Source: Brooklawnia sp937867175 | Lineage (GTDB): Bacteria > Actinomycetota > Actinomycetes > Propionibacteriales > Propionibacteriaceae | Assembly: GCA_036821905.1 (NCBI GenBank) | Contig: DAISIR010000003.1 | Coordinates: 147,039 to 211,038 of the forward strand | Direction of reading: 5' to 3' | Length of the DNA stretch: 64,000 nucleotides | In this document: in pieces, positions 17,055 to 25,331 of the stretch | Layout: every line of letters starts with the position of its first letter | How positions within the stretch are numbered: position 1 is the stretch's first letter | Program-made: the position numbers and the translations under genes | The notes under the pieces: generated by a model | What the model was told of the DNA's origin: nothing | Database searches by the model: none | What the model saw: only the letters and a program-made list of their open reading frames with translations

Positions 17055-17831
17055 ATGAGTGTGGTCTCGCAACGCCCGGTCCTGAAGATACGCGACTTCC
17101 AGCTGGGCGGTCCGGGCCGACCGAAGGTCATCATCCCCCTCACCGACGCCCACGAGCCGGGTCTGATCGCGACGGCCCGGCGGGTCGCCGCCAGCCGCGC
17201 CGACATGGTGGAGTGGCGCGTCGACCGGTACGAGTATCGCGACGACCACACCAAGGTGGCCAGGACGGCTGCGCGGATCCACGAGATCGTGGGCGAGCGT
17301 CCATTGCTGTTCACCGCACGAACCAAGCACGAGGGCAGCAACTGGCATCCATCCAGCGACGGCTACCGCGACCTCATCGCGGACGCCTGCGCCAGCGGCG
17401 CCATCGACCTGGTCGACGTCCAGTACCTCAACCCGGCCGCGAAGCGGTGCATTGAGGCCGCGCGGGCCAACCGGATACCGGTGGTCGCGTCCAACCACGA
17501 CTTCGTTGGCACACCGAGCGTCCAGGAGATCAGGGATCGATTGAACGCGATGGCCTCGATGGGGGCAGACGTCGCGAAGATCGCAGTGATGCCCCGGTCG
17601 CCGCAAGATGTGGCAGCGCTGCTGGCCGCGACCGCCGAGTGCGCGGAGACCTCGCGGGTGCCGCTGATCACGATGTCGATGGGTCCGTTGGGGGCGGTCA
17701 GCCGGCTGGCCGGGCAGGTCTTCGGTTCGTGCGCCACGTTCGCCACCCTCGGGGACGCCGGGTCGGCCCCCGGCCAACTGCCACTGGACGACGTGCTGTC
17801 GGCCTTGGACCTGATCGGGCGTGACCTTTGA
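17055..17831 (+). CDS. aroD: type I 3-dehydroquinate dehydratase
   Basis: A 258-residue class I enzyme of the shikimate pathway that dehydrates 3-dehydroquinate through a Schiff base. Glu53-Trp-Arg in VEWRVD, His148 in SNHDF and the Schiff-base Lys175 in AKIAVMP are all in place. Actinobacteria more often use the unrelated type II enzyme (AroQ), so the class I form is worth noting. It converges with the following gene, with 10 bp between stops. Confidence 0.95.
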   Translation: MSVVSQRPVLKIRDFQLGGPGRPKVIIPLTDAHEPGLIATARRVAASRADMVEWRVDRYEYRDDHTKVARTAARIHEIVGERPLLFTARTKHEGSNWHPSSDGYRDLIADACASGAIDLVDVQYLNPAAKRCIEAARANRIPVVASNHDFVGTPSVQEIRDRLNAMASMGADVAKIAVMPRSPQDVAALLAATAECAETSRVPLITMSMGPLGAVSRLAGQVFGSCATFATLGDAGSAPGQLPLDDVLSALDLIGRDL

Positions 17832-17841
17832 CCCCGACCGG

Positions 17842-18486
17842 CTACTGCTCTTCGCGCGCCGGGGCGGGGTGCCGGGTGCGCGCGGCGGCGGCAATCAGTT
17901 GGGCGGCGTCCTCGACATCCAGCCGGCAGGTGTTGACCACCAGGTCGTAGTAATCCAAGTCGCGCGGGTCGTAGCCGTAGCTGAAAACCGACATCGAAAC
18001 CCGCAACTCGTCCTCGAACCTCAACTGCACGGCAACCATCTCGGACGCCGAATCCAGCGCCTCCGCGGCACGATTCACCCGAGCAGGCTCCGGGCCGTCC
18101 AACCAGACGTGCAAGGCCTGCGGCCAGTCCCGAAGAACGTAGGCGCCGTTGCGTCCCATCAGCACCCCACCCTCGCGGGCCCACCGTTGCACGGCCCTGG
18201 CGTTCTCGGCGATCCGGTCATGCAGGCTGGCCAGATCGGTCTGTGACAACACGTCCTGCACGACCGAATCCGAACCGAAGCTCTGCAGCAGCCGGATGAA
18301 CTGATCGTCCTCGGAGTCGTCTGCGGCAAAGGCTCGGGCGATGTCAGCTGAGCTGACGGCTTGGCCATGCAATGGCAGGCCCAGGATTTCTGCGAGCCGC
18401 TGGCCGATGGCCTCCATCTGCGAGCCGGCGCTCTCCCACAGTGTGATCACCGGGCGGACACCCGCTGCGACGTCTGGTTCGGCCAT
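17842..18486 (-). CDS. cytidylate-kinase-like protein with a degenerate P-loop
   Basis: A 214-residue protein of the cytidylate-kinase-like family. The start shows the right fold (VITLWESAGSQMEAIGQRLA), and MGRNGAYVL and an Arg-rich lid follow. The nucleotide-binding loop, normally GSGGREIG, reads SAGSQMEAIG and lacks the Gly/Lys pattern, so classical ATP binding is doubtful. It may be a regulatory or inactive homologue. The start is fixed by GAGGAGGG 4 nt before ATG 18486. Confidence 0.75.
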   Translation of the reverse strand: MAEPDVAAGVRPVITLWESAGSQMEAIGQRLAEILGLPLHGQAVSSADIARAFAADDSEDDQFIRLLQSFGSDSVVQDVLSQTDLASLHDRIAENARAVQRWAREGGVLMGRNGAYVLRDWPQALHVWLDGPEPARVNRAAEALDSASEMVAVQLRFEDELRVSMSVFSYGYDPRDLDYYDLVVNTCRLDVEDAAQLIAAAARTRHPAPAREEQ

Positions 18487-18627
18487 GACACCCTCCTCGG
18501 TCCTACGTCGATTATGGCGTCGGGAGGCGGGCTCCGCTCAGCTCCGTGGTTTCCGGCCAGGAGCCCGGTGGAACCGAACGGGGTCTGCGCCCGAAACGCA
18601 CCTCCCGGACCGTACGTACCAGCCAGA

Positions 18628-19623
18628 TCAGACGCCCACGCGGAACATCGACTCGTAGAACAGCGCCCGCCCCAGCACCTCGGCGATGAAGACGAGCACC
18701 AAGGACGTGGTCAACACGACGACCAACCGCCCCAAGTTCTCGCGTGGCTTCGCGGCGATGAAGTAGGTGAACACGGCCAGCAGGCCGGCCCCGAGTGCGA
18801 GGAGCCCCAACCGGGCGACGAAGAGCGCGCCGGAGTAGACCTCGACCGACTGCAGAGCCACCCCGCCGATTGCGGTCAACCCGCTCAGATACAGCGGGAT
18901 CGCCACCAACAACGCAGCCGAAGCAACGAACGCGGTGACCACGATGCCGCGCACCGAGACAGCCAGCAGAGCCTCCACCTCATCACGCACCGCCGGGTCG
19001 GCCGGCGTGGTGAACCGCTGGCGGAGCGAGACTCTTCGACCGGAATCGGCGGCAGACGCGGTGACACCCCGGGCGACCTGCCGGGCCTGCACCGATGTGG
19101 TGATCACGAAGGCCGTCCCGATCGCCAGTGACCCGAGAATGACCGTGGTCGCGAAGAACTGCAGCGGCACGAACCAGGAGTGCCAGGCAGGGACGGTGAC
19201 CAGCGAGTAGTAGATCATCGACATGGAGTAGACCAGCCCCACCCCCACCAGTGCCGTCAGGACCGCGAGCGCCTGCCGCAGCCGAGGGCGTCCCCACTTG
19301 AGCAGCTGCACCACTGCGAACAGGAAGCCCAGCGCCGCGAAGCCGGTGCCGAAGAGGATCTCTCGGGACAACCAGGACGATCCGGCGTGCCGGATCACGT
19401 TGAAGGTGTTGGTGACGTCGTGCATGTGGAACATCGACACGGCCAACCCGAAGACCATCGCGGGCCCGATCGCCAGCAACGCCGGGTCGGCGACCTGGTC
19501 GATGGCCTTGGCGGAGAAGCGCAACGACCCGAGTGTCTGGACGACGCCCAGCACCAGGAAGGCGCCCACGCACATCTGGGCGATCACCGTGAACAAGATC
19601 ATGGGCAGCTCAGCGACGTTCAT
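18628..19623 (-). CDS. DMSO-reductase-type membrane anchor subunit, copy 1
   Basis: A 331-residue protein with about eight membrane helices, of the DmsC family, which takes electrons from menaquinol and passes them to the DmsB iron-sulfur subunit. It starts 2 bp after dmsB copy 1. Conserved pieces shared with copy 2 include ELPMILFTV, MFHMHDV, SSWLSREI and YYSLVTVPAW. It is the last gene of the dms region; codon usage is normal for the window. Confidence 0.88.
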   Translation of the reverse strand: MNVAELPMILFTVIAQMCVGAFLVLGVVQTLGSLRFSAKAIDQVADPALLAIGPAMVFGLAVSMFHMHDVTNTFNVIRHAGSSWLSREILFGTGFAALGFLFAVVQLLKWGRPRLRQALAVLTALVGVGLVYSMSMIYYSLVTVPAWHSWFVPLQFFATTVILGSLAIGTAFVITTSVQARQVARGVTASAADSGRRVSLRQRFTTPADPAVRDEVEALLAVSVRGIVVTAFVASAALLVAIPLYLSGLTAIGGVALQSVEVYSGALFVARLGLLALGAGLLAVFTYFIAAKPRENLGRLVVVLTTSLVLVFIAEVLGRALFYESMFRVGV

Positions 19624-19625
19624 GG

Positions 19626-20234
19626 TCAGATCTCCTGGCGGTTGGCGATGAACCCGCTGCCATGGCCGATGGGTTGGGCATCGCGGTGAGGTTTGATGAC
19701 CAGGTTCGGCCGCGTTGTCGAGGGGTCCGGGAGCGGCTCGAAGGCGTTCTGGTCACCGTACTTTGCGCGTAGCTCGTCGATCGGCCCCCAATCCAGGGCG
19801 CGCGCCGGACAGGCGTCCACACACGCCGGAGCCTGGCCGGACTCGCGATAGTCGAAGCACAGGTCGCACTTGGTCATGTGGCCCGTCTCCGCGTTGAACT
19901 GCGGGGCGCTGTAGGGGCATGCCCACTCGCAGTAGCGGCAGCCGACGCACTTGCTGTCGTCGACGTAGACGGTGCCGTCCGCGCGCTGGGTCATGGCCGT
20001 CGTCGGGCAGACCGTGACGCAGATCGGATTCTCGCAGTGGTTGCAGGCCATCGAGGTGTAGTAGCTGAAAACGCTGGGACGAGCGGTGTCACCTTCCACC
20101 TGCCACGAACCACCGCTGTACTCGACGACCCGCCGCCAGTTCACACCGAGCGGATTGTTGTGCTTGTCCTTGCAGGCGATCTGGCATGCCTTGCAGCCGT
20201 TGCACAAGGTTTGGTCGAAGTAGAAGCCGTACAT
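19626..20234 (-). CDS. DMSO-reductase-type iron-sulfur subunit, copy 1
   Basis: A 202-residue electron-transfer subunit with sixteen cysteines arranged for four [4Fe-4S] clusters: CNGCKACQIAC, CNHCENPICVTVC, CVGCRYCEWAC and CDLCFDYRESGQAPACVDAC. It links the membrane anchor to the molybdenum subunit. The preferred start is ATG 20234, which has a better-spaced AAGG; the alternative GTG at 20243 overlaps the dmsA stop as GTGA. Confidence 0.93.
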   Translation of the reverse strand: MYGFYFDQTLCNGCKACQIACKDKHNNPLGVNWRRVVEYSGGSWQVEGDTARPSVFSYYTSMACNHCENPICVTVCPTTAMTQRADGTVYVDDSKCVGCRYCEWACPYSAPQFNAETGHMTKCDLCFDYRESGQAPACVDACPARALDWGPIDELRAKYGDQNAFEPLPDPSTTRPNLVIKPHRDAQPIGHGSGFIANRQEI

Positions 20235-20239
20235 GGCGG

Positions 20240-22702
20240 TCACACCTTCTTGATCTGGACGAGGCTGGTGTGCTGGCAGTTGCCCTTGGAGACCGGGGCG
20301 GGGTGCAGTCGCGAGAGCACATTGACCGAACCCCCATGGTCGACGCCTTGGGCGTCCACCTTCATCCAGGCGCCCTGCGGCAGGCTGGCGACACCCGGCA
20401 TGATCCTGGGGGTCACCTTTGCCCTGATCTGGACGCGTCCCCGATCGTTGAACAGCTCGACGATGTCGCCGTCGGCGATGCCACGGTCGGCGGCGTCAAA
20501 CTGGTTCACCCAGACCAGCTGCGGGTGCGCCTCTTGCAGATTGGTGAGGTTTCCGTAGGTCGAGTGGGTGCGCGCCTTGTAGTGGTGGCCGATCAGCTGG
20601 ATCGGGTACTTGGCGTCAGGCTCGCGAGCCTCCTCCGCGCCCTCCCAGGTGGCGATGTACTCGGGCAGCGCACTCACCCGGTCACCCTTGTCGCCGCCGG
20701 GGAACTCCCAGGTCAGTGACATCTCGTAGAGCTCCGCCGAGAAGATCTCGATCTTGCCCGACGGCGTGGCCAGCGGGTTTGCGACCGGATCGTCCCGGAA
20801 GCTCTTGAGTGCGACCGTCGTGCCCTCAGGGTTCGCGTAGCGATAGACGCCCAAAGACATCAGGTCGTCGAACGACGGCATACCTGGCACCGCCTTGCGG
20901 TTGAGCTCCTCGTGCAGGTACCGAGCCCATCCCTCGAGGTCACGGCCCTCGGTGAACTCCTGCTGCAACCCGAAGCGCTTCGAGATCTCGGTGACCATCT
21001 CGTAGGCCGGACGCGAGTCATGGAGCGGCTCGATGGCCTTCTCGCACATGATCAGGTATGCCATGTCGCCGGTGTACTCGCTGGGCGCGAGATCCCAGCG
21101 CTCGGCGGTGGTGGTGTCGGGCAGAACCAAGTCGGCCAGCTCCGCCGAGCCGGTGAACTGGTTGTCGACCACGCAGATGAACTCGCACTTGGACTGATCC
21201 CGCAGGATCTCGCGGGTCAACAGGTTCTCGGCGTGCTGACTGGCGAACATGTTGCCGCCGTACTCCAGCATGAACTTGATGCCGACGTTCAGCCGGTCGG
21301 CACCACGGATGCCGTCCTTGGTGGCGGTCATCTCGGGGCCGTGGTCGATGGCGTCGGTCCAGCCGAAGTTCGAGATGGACACCGGTACCTTGTTCTCGCC
21401 ATCCGGGAACCATTGCGTCAGCGGCCAGTAATAGCCTTCCCGGCCGCCGGTGCCGCCGCCCGGGATGCCGACCTGGCCGAGCACGTTGGACAGCAGGTAG
21501 ATCGCACGGGCCTGGTTCTCGCCGTTGGCGTGGCGCTGCGGTCCCCAGCCTTGGGCGATGTTGACCGGCTTGGTAGTGGCCAGTTCGAACGCGAAGTTCT
21601 TGATCACCTCGGTGGGGACCCCGGTGATCCGCGACGCCCACTCCGGGGTCTTCTCGATGCCGTCCGGGCCCTTGCCTTCCAGGTAGCTGCGGTAGGACGC
21701 GTTCGCGGGCGCCCCCGGGGGCATGTGTTCCTCGTCGAAACCGATGCAGTACTTGTCCAGGAACTCCTGATCGTGCAGGTTGTTGCTGACCAGATGATGC
21801 ACCAACCCGGCGACCAGCGCCGCGTCGGTTCCCGGACGGGGCGCAATCCATTCGTCGGCGAGCAACGAGACCGAGTCGGAATGGCGCGGGTCGACCACCA
21901 CGATCTTGAGGCCAGCGGTCTTGGCAGCCTCAAGCGAGGTGAACACCAGACCACCACCCGACATCCGGGTTTCCTGCGGGTTGTTGCCCCAGAGCACGAG
22001 CATGCGGCCGTGCTGGATGGAGTCCTCGAAGGAGTTGGAGATCTGCTCGTCCGGGTTGCCGTAGTGGAACCGAGTGATGGTGCCGATTTGTGAGTACGAG
22101 TAGTTGCTGTAGTAACCCAGGTAGCCGCCCAGCAGGTTGAACAGCCGGGCCCAGCCACCGGAGGTTCCCAGATGCGCGTTCCAGACACCCGAGCCGTAGA
22201 CCTTGAAGACCGCCTCGTTGCCGTAGGTGTCGATGGTGTACTTCAGCTTCTCCGCGAACAGGTCGAAAGCCTCGTCCCAACTGATCTCGTCCCACTGCCC
22301 GGCGCCGCGCTCGGTGCCGTCGCGCCGCTTCAGCGGAGTCTTGATGCGGTCGGGGTTGTAGATGCGTTGGCGCATGTTGCGGCCGCGCACGCAGGCCCGG
22401 ATCTGACGATTGAACAAACTGTCGTCACCGGTGTTGTCGGGTAGCACCCGCTCAACCGTGCCGTCCTTGATCTGGAGGCGGATGGGGCAGCGTGAACCGC
22501 AGTTCACCACGCACGCGCTCCAGACCGTCCGGTCGGCATCTGCCATGCCGTCGCCGGCGGCCGCCGCCTGCTGCGGGCCGACACCGGGCATCCCGGTGAG
22601 ACTCAGCCCGACACCGACCAAGGCGCCGCTGCCAGCCACTGCGGACGACCACTTCAGGAAGGACCGACGCCTCAAGTCCTGCTCCAGGAAACCGACTCCC
22701 AT
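20240..22702 (-). CDS. DMSO-reductase-type molybdopterin catalytic subunit, copy 1
   Basis: An 820-residue molybdoenzyme exported by the Tat system: RRRSFLK near the N-terminus followed by a hydrophobic stretch and an Ala-rich cleavage region. The N-terminal cluster ligands are CVVNCGSRC plus a Cys in IRACVRGR. Later parts carry the molybdopterin-guanine-dinucleotide domains, ending in a GDIVELFNDRG and LPQGAW region. Such enzymes reduce S- or N-oxides or related acceptors during anaerobic respiration; the substrate cannot be read from sequence. ATG 22702 follows GGAG by 6 nt. Confidence 0.92.
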   Translation of the reverse strand: MGVGFLEQDLRRRSFLKWSSAVAGSGALVGVGLSLTGMPGVGPQQAAAAGDGMADADRTVWSACVVNCGSRCPIRLQIKDGTVERVLPDNTGDDSLFNRQIRACVRGRNMRQRIYNPDRIKTPLKRRDGTERGAGQWDEISWDEAFDLFAEKLKYTIDTYGNEAVFKVYGSGVWNAHLGTSGGWARLFNLLGGYLGYYSNYSYSQIGTITRFHYGNPDEQISNSFEDSIQHGRMLVLWGNNPQETRMSGGGLVFTSLEAAKTAGLKIVVVDPRHSDSVSLLADEWIAPRPGTDAALVAGLVHHLVSNNLHDQEFLDKYCIGFDEEHMPPGAPANASYRSYLEGKGPDGIEKTPEWASRITGVPTEVIKNFAFELATTKPVNIAQGWGPQRHANGENQARAIYLLSNVLGQVGIPGGGTGGREGYYWPLTQWFPDGENKVPVSISNFGWTDAIDHGPEMTATKDGIRGADRLNVGIKFMLEYGGNMFASQHAENLLTREILRDQSKCEFICVVDNQFTGSAELADLVLPDTTTAERWDLAPSEYTGDMAYLIMCEKAIEPLHDSRPAYEMVTEISKRFGLQQEFTEGRDLEGWARYLHEELNRKAVPGMPSFDDLMSLGVYRYANPEGTTVALKSFRDDPVANPLATPSGKIEIFSAELYEMSLTWEFPGGDKGDRVSALPEYIATWEGAEEAREPDAKYPIQLIGHHYKARTHSTYGNLTNLQEAHPQLVWVNQFDAADRGIADGDIVELFNDRGRVQIRAKVTPRIMPGVASLPQGAWMKVDAQGVDHGGSVNVLSRLHPAPVSKGNCQHTSLVQIKKV

Positions 22703-22781
22703 GTCGAGCTCCGTTCAGTTGCACTCGGATTCCGAGCACCCTACAGGATCTTCGGAAGCCGGGGCACGCCGGGGGGATGGC

Positions 22782-23684
22782 TCAGGTCGACGGCCCCCAG
22801 CCGGGCGGCATGGTGGAGCCGAAGGGGTTTTGCACCCGATAGGTGCAGACCGGGCAGTGCTCACCGGTTCCGCGAAACGGCGTCAGACAGCGGGAACAGG
22901 CCCGCACCTCGAACAGTTCGAGCAGGACCGGCTCACCAAGCAGAGCGGGCGGGCCGAGGCGACCACGTTCGTTCAGGGCTTTCGGGACGCAAGCCACAAC
23001 GCATTTGCCACATCCGATGCACAGACTGGGGTCGAAACCGAGTCCGGCGCGCCGTCCGGCGGTTTGCAGAGCCAAGGCATCGGTCGGGCAGCTCTGGACG
23101 CAGACCCGGCACGCCGTGCAGCCTTCGCTGACGAGGTCGAGCGCACCGGACGACCATCCGGCGGCGGGCGGTTCGGGTGCTTGCCCGTGGTCGCCTGCGA
23201 GCTTGCGGATCACGGTGCGCAGGCGCTGCTGTGGGCTGCCGTGATCCGGCAGCCCGGGCGTCTGCTCGTCCGGCACACCACCCAAGCCGAAGATCGAGCG
23301 CCGCCGCAGTACCGGCATGGCGTCCGCGTCGAGCACCTGCTTGGGGCGCTTGGCATCTGCCGGTGGTTCGCCGGCGACCTGAAGCCGGTCAGTGACGCCG
23401 GCGACCAGCGCCAATTCCGACCACTCCGTGCGCCACGGGCCACCGCAGTCCGTCAGGTCGAGCACCACGCGCCCCACTCCGAGGCTCAGCAGTTCAAAAG
23501 GCAGCGCCCGGGGCAGGTCGTCAAGGCAGCCTCGCCAGGCAACGACGGTCTCGTCCCGGCCGGCGAGCACCCGTTCGGACGCCTCCGCGCAGATCAACCG
23601 CACCGTGCCCGCTCGCTCCTCACGAGTTGCCCACAGCAGCAGCGAATGCCCGGGCGAGCGCTTCTGTTCGGTCGAGGCTGACAT
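22782..23684 (-). CDS. 4Fe-4S dicluster ferredoxin with C-terminal zinc ribbon
   Basis: A 300-residue protein not recognised as a named family member. The first 150 residues have no motif I can place. Residues about 185-235 form a two-cluster ferredoxin (CTACRVCVQSCPTDAL and CIGCGKCVVACVPKAL). The C-terminus has CSRC and CPVC pairs that look like a zinc ribbon. It lies 10 bp after dmsC copy 2 and 79 bp before dmsA copy 1, so it is probably cotranscribed with them. It might be an assembly or electron-transfer factor for these enzymes; this is inference from position. Confidence 0.8.
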   Translation of the reverse strand: MSASTEQKRSPGHSLLLWATREERAGTVRLICAEASERVLAGRDETVVAWRGCLDDLPRALPFELLSLGVGRVVLDLTDCGGPWRTEWSELALVAGVTDRLQVAGEPPADAKRPKQVLDADAMPVLRRRSIFGLGGVPDEQTPGLPDHGSPQQRLRTVIRKLAGDHGQAPEPPAAGWSSGALDLVSEGCTACRVCVQSCPTDALALQTAGRRAGLGFDPSLCIGCGKCVVACVPKALNERGRLGPPALLGEPVLLELFEVRACSRCLTPFRGTGEHCPVCTYRVQNPFGSTMPPGWGPST

Positions 23685-23694
23685 TTTGCGGGTT

Positions 23695-24699
23695 TCAGAC
23701 GCCGACGCGGACCATCACCTCGTAGAACAACGCCCGGCCCATCAACTCACCGATGAACACCAAAACAAACGAACTGACCATCAAGAACCCCAACACCGGC
23801 AACTTCTTCGTCCCGAACCCCGCGTAATAGAACGCCATCACACCGAGCAAGAACGCACCCAACACCAACAACCCGAACCGCATCACCGCGAAACCAGCCC
23901 CGTAATGCGCCGCCGAAACCAAACCAACCTCACCCAAACCAGCCAACCCCGACACATAAACCGGCATCGAAACCAACAACACACCCGCCACCAACACCGC
24001 ACCCACCACACAACCCCGCACACTGCCAACCAGCAACTCCGCCACCTGCCCAGCAGTCTGCGGATCATCAACCTCCCGATCAGCAAAGAAAGCCCTCAAC
24101 CGCTGACCGTACGACCCGCCCTCACCCACCGCCACGCCCTGCGAACCAACCACCCGCTTCTGCCGACGCCCCATCACCAACACGAACGCCGTCCCAACCG
24201 CCAACGCCCCCAACAACAACGCTGTCCCAAAGAACTGCACCCACGTCGCCCACGAATTCCACGCCGGCACGGTCACCAGCGAGTAATAAATCATCACCTG
24301 CGAAACCACCAAACCAACCCCGAACAACGCCGTCACCACCGCCAACACCCGACGCAACACCGGCGAACCGATCTTCAACACCTGCAACAAGAAGAACAAG
24401 AACCCCAAACCAGCGAACCCGACCCCAAAAATGATCTCCCGACTCAACCACGACGACTGCCAATGCCGAACAACATTCAGCGTGTTCCCCACATCATGCA
24501 TATGAAACATCGACGCAACCAAGCCAGCCACCATCGCCGGGCCAAGCGCAAACAGCGCCGGATCGGCCAACCGATCCACCACCCTGGACGAATACCTCAC
24601 CCCACCCACTGTCTGCACCAAACCAAGCACCACAAAAGCACCCACACACATCTGCGAAACAACCGTGAACAAAATCATCGGCAACTCACCAACAGCCAC
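23695..24699 (-). CDS. DMSO-reductase-type membrane anchor subunit, copy 2
   Basis: A 334-residue DmsC-family anchor, very roughly half identical to copy 1 by eye. The start is GTG 24699, 7 nt after AAGGAGG; a TTG at 24705 overlapping the dmsB stop is less likely. The coding strand is extremely rich in G and T: in 23941-24000 the sense strand has 28 G, 23 T, 7 C and 2 A. This is quite unlike copy 1 or the flanking genes and suggests a different origin. Confidence 0.88.
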   Translation of the reverse strand: MAVGELPMILFTVVSQMCVGAFVVLGLVQTVGGVRYSSRVVDRLADPALFALGPAMVAGLVASMFHMHDVGNTLNVVRHWQSSWLSREIIFGVGFAGLGFLFFLLQVLKIGSPVLRRVLAVVTALFGVGLVVSQVMIYYSLVTVPAWNSWATWVQFFGTALLLGALAVGTAFVLVMGRRQKRVVGSQGVAVGEGGSYGQRLRAFFADREVDDPQTAGQVAELLVGSVRGCVVGAVLVAGVLLVSMPVYVSGLAGLGEVGLVSAAHYGAGFAVMRFGLLVLGAFLLGVMAFYYAGFGTKKLPVLGFLMVSSFVLVFIGELMGRALFYEVMVRVGV

Positions 24700-24701
24700 G
24701 A

Positions 24702-25322
24702 TCAAACCTCCTTCGGGTTCGCGATCGAACCAACACCCGAACCCACCGGCTGCGCATCACGATGCGGTCTGACCAACAGATTCGGCTCAGTGATCGACGG
24801 ATCAGGCAACGGCGCCACCGACCTCACACCACCCGGATACCTCGCCTCCAACTCAGCCAACGGACCCCAATCCAACGCCCGCGACGGACACGCCGCCACA
24901 CACGCCGGAGTCAACCCCTCCTGCCGATAGTCAAAACACAAATCACACTTCGACATATGCCCCGTCTCGACATTGAACTGCGGAGCCGAATAGGGGCACG
25001 CCCACTCACAATAACGACAACCAACGCACTTCGAATCATCAACAAAAATCGTGCCGTCAGCACGAACCGTCATCGCCGTCGTCGGACACACCCGCACACA
25101 AATCGGATCCTCACAATGATTACACGCCACCGACGTGTAATAGGCGAACACCCGCGGCGAAAAAGTATCCCCCACCACCTGCCAAGAACCACCCGAAAAC
25201 TCCACCACACGCCGCCAATTCACACCCACCGGCGTATCATGCTTATCCTTGCAGGCAATCTGACAAGCCTTACAACCAGTACACAACGACTGATCAAAAT
25301 AAAAACCCAAACGCTCAGACAC
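24702..25322 (-). CDS. DMSO-reductase-type iron-sulfur subunit, copy 2
   Basis: A 206-residue four-cluster iron-sulfur protein, closely similar to copy 1 at the protein level (for example CTGCKACQIACKDKH and CVGCRYCEWACPYSAPQF). The GTG start at 25322 has AGGGG 6 nt upstream. Like the anchor gene after it, it shares the low-GC, GT-rich sense-strand composition that begins abruptly near 25330. It sits 9 bp behind dmsA copy 2. Confidence 0.93.
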   Translation of the reverse strand: MSERLGFYFDQSLCTGCKACQIACKDKHDTPVGVNWRRVVEFSGGSWQVVGDTFSPRVFAYYTSVACNHCEDPICVRVCPTTAMTVRADGTIFVDDSKCVGCRYCEWACPYSAPQFNVETGHMSKCDLCFDYRQEGLTPACVAACPSRALDWGPLAELEARYPGGVRSVAPLPDPSITEPNLLVRPHRDAQPVGSGVGSIANPKEV

Positions 25323-25331
25323 AATTCACCC

